Assembly (NCBI GenBank): GCA_023664605.1
Contig: JAMPFF010000023.1
Span: forward strand, 1 to 42,635
DNA from: Clostridium sp.
GTDB lineage: Bacteria > Bacillota > Clostridia > Lachnospirales > Lachnospiraceae
Direction of reading: 5' to 3'
Length of the DNA: 42,635 bases
Under the pieces are notes generated by a model. That model saw only the letters and a program-made list of their open reading frames with translations. It made no database searches and was not told where the DNA came from. Shown in pieces: positions 33,360-39,905 of the stretch (within the stretch, counting starts at the first letter, position 1; each line of letters opens with the position of its first letter). The position numbers and the translations under genes were made by a program.

Positions 33360-33833
33360 ATGGCATATAGAAACTATGAACCGATAATCGGCACTATCGT
33401 CAATATCGCAAGAGGAAATGACTGCTGTAGTCAAATGATGACGCTTCGCACGAATAGCGGCATTGCCAACTTTATGATAACGCCCGAAACGCACATTATT
33501 GACAACAGGCCGCTCCGGGCAGGACTGCGCGTAGCGGCGTTCTATGACGCCTCTTTGCCCATGCCGCTCATATTCCCGCCACAGTACCGCGCGCAGATTA
33601 TCACGGTGCTTGGCAGAAATGAGCAGGTGATGATAAATGAATTCGACCGCAATCTGCTTGCCAGAGACAATTCATTGCAGCTCAACATGGCAGGAAATAC
33701 ACGTGTAGAGACCATCAACGGCCAAAATACCTCCTGTAACCCCGGCAACCAAACGCTGCTCGTCTATTACAGCGCGACCACCAGAAGCATCCCGCCGCAG
33801 ACAACTCCCGGAAGAATTATTATTTTGTGCTAA
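33360..33833 (+). CDS. Conserved-looking protein of 157 residues, unknown
   Basis: AAAGGTGAG lies six to eight bases before the ATG. The opening YEPIIGTIVNIARGNDCCSQMMTLRTNSGIANFMITPETHIID looks like a small beta-barrel (OB-like) repeat of strands. Proline-rich MPLIFPPQYRAQIITVLG follows. The end is polar with SIPPQTTPGRIIILC. There is no signal peptide or membrane segment; three cysteines are scattered. It may be cotranscribed with the DUF255 gene. I recognise no family with certainty. Confidence 0.6.
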   Translation: MAYRNYEPIIGTIVNIARGNDCCSQMMTLRTNSGIANFMITPETHIIDNRPLRAGLRVAAFYDASLPMPLIFPPQYRAQIITVLGRNEQVMINEFDRNLLARDNSLQLNMAGNTRVETINGQNTSCNPGNQTLLVYYSATTRSIPPQTTPGRIIILC

Positions 33834-33917
33834 AAAAGTATATTTTGTCCAAAAATGACGGATAGCAAAAGATGATATGCTGTGATATACTATCAAGAAA
33901 GAAAGGGAGTGCGCATC

Positions 33918-34541
33918 ATGCCAAGTCATAAAAAGTACGAACAAATTCTGGACGCTCTTCAATATTTGCTGGACAGCAAGGATATACAGACGATTTCAGT
34001 CAATGAAATTGCGCAGACGGCCGGTATCGGCAAGGGAAGCATCTACTATTATTTTCCCTCTAAAGACGCCATCTTGGAAGCGCTAATTGAACGCAATTAT
34101 AAAAAACCGATTGCAACCGCGCAAAATCTGGCAAAGCAGAAAAATGTCTCTCCCTTTACGCGTATGGCTATGATTTTTCAGGCATGTAGGAATTCTTCCG
34201 CCGAATTTCTCAGACAGAATGAGGAAACTCCGGAAAATAAACTACAGGATACGCTTCTTTTGCACCAAAAATATTTAAATCATCTTGTGACGGAATTAAA
34301 ACCTGCCCTGACCGCCATCATTGAACAGGGTATCGAGTCGGGCGATATTCATTTTGATTATCCCGCCGCTTTGGCGGAAATCGCATTGATTGTACTGGCC
34401 GTCAAAACGGATACTGCCTTAATCCCCTCTTCTGCGGAGGAAATAGAGGAAACCATTTTAGGGCTTATTTCTTTACTGGAAAAAGGAACCGGCAATCCTG
34501 CCGGTTCCCTGAATTTTTTAATTATGCCGCCTGAGGATTAA
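33918..34541 (+). CDS. TetR-family transcription regulator
   Basis: 207 residues; start set by AAAGGGAG eight bases upstream. The HTH is KYEQILDALQYLLDSKDIQTISVNEIAQTAGIGKGSIYYYFPSKDAILEALIERN, a textbook TetR N-terminus. The C-terminal ligand domain is helical and continues to ETILGLISLLEK. The last ~20 residues (GTGNPAGSLNFLIMPPED) are encoded by a terminator hairpin and its T tail, so the original stop was probably lost. No clear target lies next door. Confidence 0.85.
   Translation: MPSHKKYEQILDALQYLLDSKDIQTISVNEIAQTAGIGKGSIYYYFPSKDAILEALIERNYKKPIATAQNLAKQKNVSPFTRMAMIFQACRNSSAEFLRQNEETPENKLQDTLLLHQKYLNHLVTELKPALTAIIEQGIESGDIHFDYPAALAEIALIVLAVKTDTALIPSSAEEIEETILGLISLLEKGTGNPAGSLNFLIMPPED
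34485..34519 (+). terminator. Terminator embedded in the TetR reading frame
   Basis: GGAACCGGCA (34485-34494) pairs perfectly with TGCCGGTTCC (34499-34508) around a four-base loop, followed by six T at 34514-34519. It lies before the stop codon at 34539-34541, which is unusual. Confidence 0.8.
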
Positions 34542-34557
34542 TATATTGCAAAAATCA

Positions 34558-34582
34558 GCAACTAATTTTAGTTGCATCTTTT
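34558..34582 (+). terminator. Second hairpin after the TetR gene
   Basis: GCAACTAA (34558-34565) pairs with TTAGTTGC (34568-34575), then ATC and five T. It would back up the hairpin inside the TetR frame. Its right arm overlaps the candidate hicAB -35. Confidence 0.6.
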
Positions 34583-34600
34583 TAATGAAAGTGATACATT
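34572..34600 (+). promoter_or_regulatory. Possible promoter of hicAB
   Basis: TTGCAT (34572-34577) and TACATT (34595-34600) are 17 bases apart, about 22 bases before the toxin start. AAAGGGG gives the ribosome site. Confidence 0.4.
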
Positions 34601-34621
34601 ATATACAAAGGGGTATTACTT

Positions 34622-34873
34622 ATGAGTAAGAAAGACAAACTAATAGATAGATTATTAAAGAAACCAAAAGATTTTACTTTTGAGGAAATGGAGTCTTTAT
34701 TATCCTATTTGGGATATAAATTGCAGCAAGGCGGAACCGGTTCAGGAGTAAAATTTATAAAAGATGGAAGTAATGAAGTGATAAACTTTCATAAACCACA
34801 TCCAAATGGAATACTAAAGCGGTATGTATTGGCACAGGTGATAGAGAAATTAAGAAAGGACGATTTATTATGA
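34622..34873 (+). CDS. hicA: HicA-type mRNA interferase toxin
   Basis: 83 residues. The dsRBD-like fold is recognisable: KLIDRLLKKPKDFTFEEMESLLSYLGYKL, then GGTGSGVKFIKDG, NFHKPHPNGILKRYVLAQVIEKL. This is the HKPHP subfamily; the GSH catalytic histidine of classic HicA is replaced (TGSGVKF), leaving the two His of HKPHP as candidates. Most of that subfamily has GSRVxF; here the Arg is Gly, so activity is uncertain. It overlaps the antitoxin by four bases, the usual order hicA-hicB. Confidence 0.85.
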   Translation: MSKKDKLIDRLLKKPKDFTFEEMESLLSYLGYKLQQGGTGSGVKFIKDGSNEVINFHKPHPNGILKRYVLAQVIEKLRKDDLL

Positions 34874-35202
34874 GTAATTTGCTGTCATATAAAAATTATA
34901 ATGGAACGGTAGAATATTCAAAAGAAGATCACTGCCTGTTTGGAAAAGTTATTGGAATAAAGTCTCTGCTATCTTATGAAGGCGACTCAGTTAAGGAATT
35001 AGAGCAAGATTTTCAAAATGCTATTGATGAATACTTAGCGGACTGTAAAGAAAGGAACATAGAACCTGAGCAGCCTTATAAGGGAACATTTAATGTTAGG
35101 ATTAGTCCTGAACTTCACCGGACTATTGCTGTGTATGCAATAGAACATGGAAAGAGTCTGAATGCTGCTGTTGAAGAAGCGATTGGAAATATGGTTGGAT
35201 AA
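34870..35202 (+). CDS. hicB: HicB-type antitoxin with RHH/HTH tail
   Basis: 110 residues. The N-terminal RNase-H-like fold has YNGTVEYSKEDHCLFGKVIGIKSLLSYEGDSVKELEQDFQNAIDEYL. The C-terminal DNA-binding part is GTFNVRISPELHRTIAVYAIEHGKSLNAAVEEAI. It neutralises HicA and represses the pair. The AT-rich composition of 34.6-35.3 kb differs from the flanking GC-richer genes, suggesting transfer. A strong terminator follows. Confidence 0.88.
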   Translation: MSNLLSYKNYNGTVEYSKEDHCLFGKVIGIKSLLSYEGDSVKELEQDFQNAIDEYLADCKERNIEPEQPYKGTFNVRISPELHRTIAVYAIEHGKSLNAAVEEAIGNMVG

Positions 35203-35226
35203 CATAATAGATTACAATAGATTTAT

Positions 35227-35264
35227 GAAAGTCCTGGTGTTCGCGCATCAGGACTTTCTTTTTT
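35227..35264 (+). terminator. Rho-independent terminator of hicAB
   Basis: GAAAGTCCTG (35227-35236) pairs with CAGGACTTTC (35249-35258), with extra pairs GTG/CAT inside, and six T follow. Confidence 0.9.
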
Positions 35265-35292
35265 ATATTTTTTATTTATAGTCTTGCATTTT

Positions 35293-35340
35293 CACCTACA
35301 TGGTGTTAATATAATTTTACACCTACAAATTGTTAATATA
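35293..35340 (+). promoter_or_regulatory. Tandem BlaI/MecI-like operators upstream of blaI-type gene
   Basis: Two units with CACCTACA then GTTAATATA recur with a 27-bp period (35293-35313 and 35320-35340). Each holds a TACA-like half and a TGT half, as in BlaI operators (TACA-x-TGTA). TATAAT at 35310-35315 inside the first unit, with TTGCAT at 35285-35290, is the likely promoter, so binding would block it. Confidence 0.5.
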
Positions 35341-35379
35341 GAAAATGGGAATAATTATAAGAAAGGCATGGTGATTCAT

Positions 35380-35754
35380 ATGGCACAGCAAATTTCTGAA
35401 TCAGAGCTGGTACTAATGAAAATCATATGGAAAAACGGAGGGGCGGCGTTATACTCCCTCATCATGGAGGAACTGGACAAAGACAATAATGAATGGAAAA
35501 ACAACACTGTACTGACGCTGCTTTCCCGGCTGGTAGAAAAAAAGTTCTTAAAAGTCAAAAAAATCGGCAGACGGAATGAATATGTGGCAGCAGTCACGGA
35601 AGCGGAATACCAGACCATGCAGACGCACAGCTTCCTTAATAAAGTCTACGGCGGCAATGTGAAAAACTTAGTGTCAACCTTGCTGCGGCAGGATATTCTG
35701 TCGGCAGACGAATTGCAGGAAATAGAAAACTTTTGGAGAAAAGAAAATGAATGA
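35380..35754 (+). CDS. BlaI/MecI-family repressor
   Basis: 124 residues from the ATG with GGTGAT five to six bases upstream; earlier in-frame ATGs lack a spaced site. The winged helix is ISESELVLMKIIWKNGGAALYSLIMEEL, NNEWKNNTVLTLLSRLVEKKFLKVKKIGRRNEYVA. The C-terminal dimer part contains the region cleaved in this family (SFLNKVYGGNVKNLVSTLL). It should be inactivated when the overlapping M56 peptidase senses its signal. Confidence 0.9.
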   Translation: MAQQISESELVLMKIIWKNGGAALYSLIMEELDKDNNEWKNNTVLTLLSRLVEKKFLKVKKIGRRNEYVAAVTEAEYQTMQTHSFLNKVYGGNVKNLVSTLLRQDILSADELQEIENFWRKENE

Positions 35755-37348
35755 ATTTATAAAAATATTATTATCACTGTCCGTTTCCGGCACATTTCTA
35801 TTGCTAATGATTTTGGGATTAAAGCCGCTGTATAAAAACAGATTCAGCAGACGTTGGCAGTATTATATCTGGATAATCGCCGCATTGCGTTTTCTGCTTC
35901 CTTTTACTCCCGATACTACGATTGTCGGGAGCCTGTTTGAACGTTTTAATACGACTGTCATAACGACTGAATCCCCCACAAGCCAAAATGCAGCCGTTTT
36001 AGTCAATACGGACAATACTAAGATAGAACCGATACAGGCAGACAAAAATATTGCCGATACCCCTGCCGAGCATAAAACATTTAGCTTATATTCTTATATA
36101 TTTGTTGTTTGGGCAGCATTGGCTTTGGTTCTTTTCGTCCGTAAAATAACGGTTTATCAAGGATTTATCCAGTATATCAAAGTGGGAAATACAGAGGTAT
36201 CGGATGTTAAAATCTTGAATCTGTTATCGGATTGTACAGAAAAACTGAATATCAAAACAAACATGGAATTATCCTATAATCCGTTGATTGCCTCCCCTAT
36301 GTCAATCGGCTTCTTTCGTCCAAGAATCGTACTGCCGGTTGGTGAATTGGAAGATAGAAAACTATCTTATATCTTTGCGCACGAACTGATTCACTATAAA
36401 CAACGGGATATGTTTTATAAATGGCTGATACAGATAGTTGTATGCGCCCATTGGTTCAATCCTTTTGTATATCTTTTGGAAAAGGAAGTCAATAGAGCCT
36501 GCGAATTATCGTGTGATGAAAAAGTCATATCCACGCTTGACGATAAAGCAAGGCGTGAGTATGGGGACACACTGCTTTCTTTTCTGCAACCAAACAAACT
36601 ATGCAAAAACTCTTTCGCTTCCGTCACTTTAACAGAGGGAGCGCAACAACTAAAAGAAAGGTTAGGCGCTATTATGAAATTTAAGAAAAAATCAAAAGTA
36701 ATTATTGCTATCTCTACTATTTTTACGGCTGCTGTTTGTGCGTGCTTTTTTGTAATCGGTGCATACGCCGCCCCTTCTGCCTCTAATGATATGAAAACAT
36801 GGAATGACAACGAAATACTGAATAAAGTTTTAACAGAAGATGGAGTATATTATATCTTTTGTGATGGTGCGGACGAGGCAGATAAACCGCTATCATCTGT
36901 TTCCGCTGGAAGTATCCAATTTGTTGTGGTGCGAAAAGATAGTTATACAACTATCGGACCGTTTAATAACTTAGAAACGTTTATAAATGATGTCACAGAA
37001 CAGTGCAAAGACATGAAATCTCTTACGCAGGAAGAAAAGGAATTAGTCATAAAGACCTCGGCGGAAATTGATGAAAATTCAGAACATTCCGCTTCCTATG
37101 AAAGGTTGATAGCATATAAAACAGAAAACTATTTACAACAGACTATATCGGACTTCAACGCCGCGCTTGCTCCGACATTTGAAAAGAAAATGCAAAACTA
37201 CTTAAATAGTCTAAGTGAAGCTGAAATCAAGGATGGCAATATCAAAACAAAACTTATGGGTAAAGCTAACGAACTCATGAAGAGCTTGTCAACGGAAAAT
37301 ATGAAGCTGTCGTCCTGTGACATTTCACTTGATATCAGCGATTCCTGA
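35747..37348 (+). CDS. BlaR1/MecR1-like M56 metallopeptidase sensor
   Basis: 533 residues; overlaps the repressor gene by eight bases. Membrane helices lie near residues 8-25, 38-52, 112-132 and about 320-340. Zinc motif HELIH has His212, Glu213 and His216, with a further Glu in NRACELSCDE. Typical BlaR1 proteins end in a penicillin-binding sensor; here the last ~190 residues lack the STxK/SxN/KTG motifs. The signal is therefore probably not a beta-lactam. It likely cleaves the BlaI-type repressor or switches its cleavage. Confidence 0.85.
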   Translation: MNEFIKILLSLSVSGTFLLLMILGLKPLYKNRFSRRWQYYIWIIAALRFLLPFTPDTTIVGSLFERFNTTVITTESPTSQNAAVLVNTDNTKIEPIQADKNIADTPAEHKTFSLYSYIFVVWAALALVLFVRKITVYQGFIQYIKVGNTEVSDVKILNLLSDCTEKLNIKTNMELSYNPLIASPMSIGFFRPRIVLPVGELEDRKLSYIFAHELIHYKQRDMFYKWLIQIVVCAHWFNPFVYLLEKEVNRACELSCDEKVISTLDDKARREYGDTLLSFLQPNKLCKNSFASVTLTEGAQQLKERLGAIMKFKKKSKVIIAISTIFTAAVCACFFVIGAYAAPSASNDMKTWNDNEILNKVLTEDGVYYIFCDGADEADKPLSSVSAGSIQFVVVRKDSYTTIGPFNNLETFINDVTEQCKDMKSLTQEEKELVIKTSAEIDENSEHSASYERLIAYKTENYLQQTISDFNAALAPTFEKKMQNYLNSLSEAEIKDGNIKTKLMGKANELMKSLSTENMKLSSCDISLDISDS

Positions 37349-37395
37349 AAAAAGAACCTGCCATTAAGTTGTGATAACTCTTTCCTTTAGTTTCT

Positions 37396-38784
37396 TTACG
37401 CTCTTAATATATCCTCATAAGTAACGAGCGTAACGTTGCCCATCTCATTTGCTTTGTCGATACAACCTTTGGTAAAGCCTGTTTTTGCAAAGAGATAAAA
37501 TTGTGTTTTCTTGTAACTAAACAAGGCGCTATGCTCTACAAGAGTTTCAAGAATATGAAGGTCAACCTTTTCGTTTGTCCATTTGCACTCGGCAAAAAGG
37601 GCGGTATCTTTATCCGTTCCCATAATGTCAATTTCTTCTTGAGATTTGGTTTTGGGGTTTGCCCCCCACCAACGACCAAGATCGGTAAAGTTTACTGCAC
37701 ACTTGCCTTCAAGGAGCAGTTTCCAAAGATACTGCTTGCAAATATCCTCAAAAACGCTGCCCATATAAGAAGAAAGTTCGGGAGCAATGCGGCTATATGC
37801 CAAGTCGATAGCGCCTCTTGAAATAACCGAAGTATTTTCCGGCACGAAACGATACCAAAAGCGAAACATATTATCCTCGATAGAGTAAATTGTCTTACGA
37901 GTGGACTTTTCACCGTAAGGCGATTCTTTCTTCACAATACCGAGTGTAATCAGATTTTTAATGTATGTGGCGCACACGCTTGTATCTTCGTCAATCTTAT
38001 TAGAAATTTCATTCATTTTGGATGAGCCGGTGGCAATAGCGGTAATAACCGCATTGTAAATGGCGGGCTCACGCACCTCTTGCTTTAAGAGGTTGTTGGG
38101 TTCCTCAAAAATAAAAGAAGCAGGATTTAAGTGTGTATTTTTAATATTTTCTTCAATAGAAAGGTTATCGTTAAGTTGCATCAGGTATTGTGGAGTTCCG
38201 CCTACAATGCCGTATGCCAAGGCTTTATCCTCGCCTGACAGTTTACTAAAATAACGGCAAGTTTCAAAGAACTCAAAAGGCTTAATTTTGAACTGCGCCG
38301 TTCTTCTTCCATAAAGGGGGGATTTATATGCCAAAACGTGATCTTCTATATAGGACATAGAGCTGCCGCAAAGAATTAAAAACAGCTTGGATGTGTCCTG
38401 ATTTTTATCAATTAAAAGCTGAATCGTGGAAGCAAGACTTTTGGACGCACGGGCAACGTAAGGGTACTCGTCAATTACAAGCACAATTCTTTTTGTTTTG
38501 GCAAGTTCAAAAACGTGTTCGAGAGCCATTTGAAAATTATGAAAGGAAGCACCCGTTGCAAGCCCCGTATTGTATTCCATAATACTTCTTGAAAAGTTAT
38601 CAAGATTTTGCTTTGCGTTGGTTTCAACACCGGTAAAGAAAATAGTATCTTTATCCTTTACAAATTCATTGATAAGGGCAGTTTTACCAACACGGCGGCG
38701 TCCGTAAATAACAGCAAACTCAAATTTATCAGAATTATAGAGCTTATTCAATATGTTAAGCTCGTTTTCTCTTCCTATGAACAT
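37396..38784 (-). CDS. P-loop ATPase with C-terminal DUF234 nuclease-like domain
   Basis: 462 residues; AGGAGG lies about eight bases before the ATG. The STAND/AAA-type ATPase has FIGRENELNILNKLY, Walker A YGRRRVGKTALINEF, Walker B IVLVIDEYPYVARAS and sensor LFLILCGSSMSYIED. A winged helix follows (KMNEISNKIDEDTSVCATYIKNLITLGIVKKE). The DUF234 tail contains EEIDIMGTDKDTALFAECKWT, a D-ExK-like (restriction-endonuclease-fold) signature. Such proteins are common, mobile and of unknown role, often suspected in defence or DNA transactions. Confidence 0.85.
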   Translation of the reverse strand: MFIGRENELNILNKLYNSDKFEFAVIYGRRRVGKTALINEFVKDKDTIFFTGVETNAKQNLDNFSRSIMEYNTGLATGASFHNFQMALEHVFELAKTKRIVLVIDEYPYVARASKSLASTIQLLIDKNQDTSKLFLILCGSSMSYIEDHVLAYKSPLYGRRTAQFKIKPFEFFETCRYFSKLSGEDKALAYGIVGGTPQYLMQLNDNLSIEENIKNTHLNPASFIFEEPNNLLKQEVREPAIYNAVITAIATGSSKMNEISNKIDEDTSVCATYIKNLITLGIVKKESPYGEKSTRKTIYSIEDNMFRFWYRFVPENTSVISRGAIDLAYSRIAPELSSYMGSVFEDICKQYLWKLLLEGKCAVNFTDLGRWWGANPKTKSQEEIDIMGTDKDTALFAECKWTNEKVDLHILETLVEHSALFSYKKTQFYLFAKTGFTKGCIDKANEMGNVTLVTYEDILRA

Positions 38785-38870
38785 AGGTACACCTCCTATG
38801 GATAATTCGTAGTTTACGATTTACTAAATTGTACTTCACAACAAAATAATAGTCAATAGATTTTGGGAAT

Positions 38871-39848
38871 TTACTTGATAGCCCCAATCTGACTAAACGT
38901 ATCTTCCTGCTTACGCTCTTTTAAAGCGGAACGGATGGTCGGCACCGCGCCAAGCAAAGTAAAGCCATACAGCAAAACCAGATTATACCAATAAGAAGCC
39001 TTGTCGATAATTTCCTCCTCTAACAGTGTCGGAATCAATTCCACTCCCGTGAATATGTCTACGCCCAATTCTCTGGCAATCAATACGCCCCAGTCGATGC
39101 AGTTTCCTGCATAGGTCATGACAATCATCATAACACTGCTGATAATGACGCCTTTTTTCGTCAGTTTTCCGCCCAGTATTTCATATCCCTTAATCGTACA
39201 TACCGCCATAATCACGCCGGAAATCGCCGCGACAAGGTTCATCTGACCAAACACTACAATACAGAGAATGCCAATCATGGAACCAAGCAGCGCCCCGACA
39301 ATGCCGCCGACCAGATTTTCGCCTTTTTGCTGTTTCTGCTGCTTTGCCAATTCGTTATTGTTTCTGACTCTGCCCGCACAGTCCGGACACAAGTGCATAT
39401 AATGTCCGCTCACATCAAACGCGGCTGTTCCCATTCTTTCTTCCGCCGATTGTCCACATAATACACAGCACGGAACAAATCCTTTGCTTTTTAAGAAAGA
39501 AGTCAAAGCATTCACGGCGCTGTTCATGCTGTCGCACATCTTATCCACTTTCCCTCTGCCGACTACCCCCATATTTATCTCATTGCCGACTTGTACAAGA
39601 CCAGAAACCGCTTTTTCTTCTTTGGCAAACTGCTTACAGTCCGCTTTCGTCAATGTTCCCATCTGGGATTTAGCCGCTGTTACTATCGAAAAATCGTACG
39701 GACTCCTAGAACGGTACGAATACGAATCTGCAACATAGATTAGCAGCTCAAATCCATTCTTCTGTCCGTAAATAACTTTTTTAGCCGCATCCAGTTTTAA
39801 CCCCAGAGACGCCGCTATCTGTTCGTAATGTTGCATTAATTTACTCAT
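38871..39848 (-). CDS. Zinc-ribbon multi-span membrane protein, unknown
   Basis: 325 residues with GGGAGAGG before the ATG. Residues 1-120 are a soluble domain (VIYGQKNGFELLIYVADSYSYRS, FLKSKGFVPC). Then comes a zinc-ribbon-like pair CVLCG and CPDCAG at about residues 128-158. About four hydrophobic segments follow (GGIVGALLGSMIGILCIVVFG and onward). Similar proteins occur widely in Lachnospiraceae without a known job. On the minus strand two TATAAT boxes lie near 39864-39882. No operon partner other than the beta-galactosidase upstream. Confidence 0.65.
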   Translation of the reverse strand: MSKLMQHYEQIAASLGLKLDAAKKVIYGQKNGFELLIYVADSYSYRSRSPYDFSIVTAAKSQMGTLTKADCKQFAKEEKAVSGLVQVGNEINMGVVGRGKVDKMCDSMNSAVNALTSFLKSKGFVPCCVLCGQSAEERMGTAAFDVSGHYMHLCPDCAGRVRNNNELAKQQKQQKGENLVGGIVGALLGSMIGILCIVVFGQMNLVAAISGVIMAVCTIKGYEILGGKLTKKGVIISSVMMIVMTYAGNCIDWGVLIARELGVDIFTGVELIPTLLEEEIIDKASYWYNLVLLYGFTLLGAVPTIRSALKERKQEDTFSQIGAIK

Positions 39849-39905
39849 TTGTCCTCTCCCTCATTTGAATTATAATTATAAAATGTGAAAAATTTATTTT
39901 CTACA

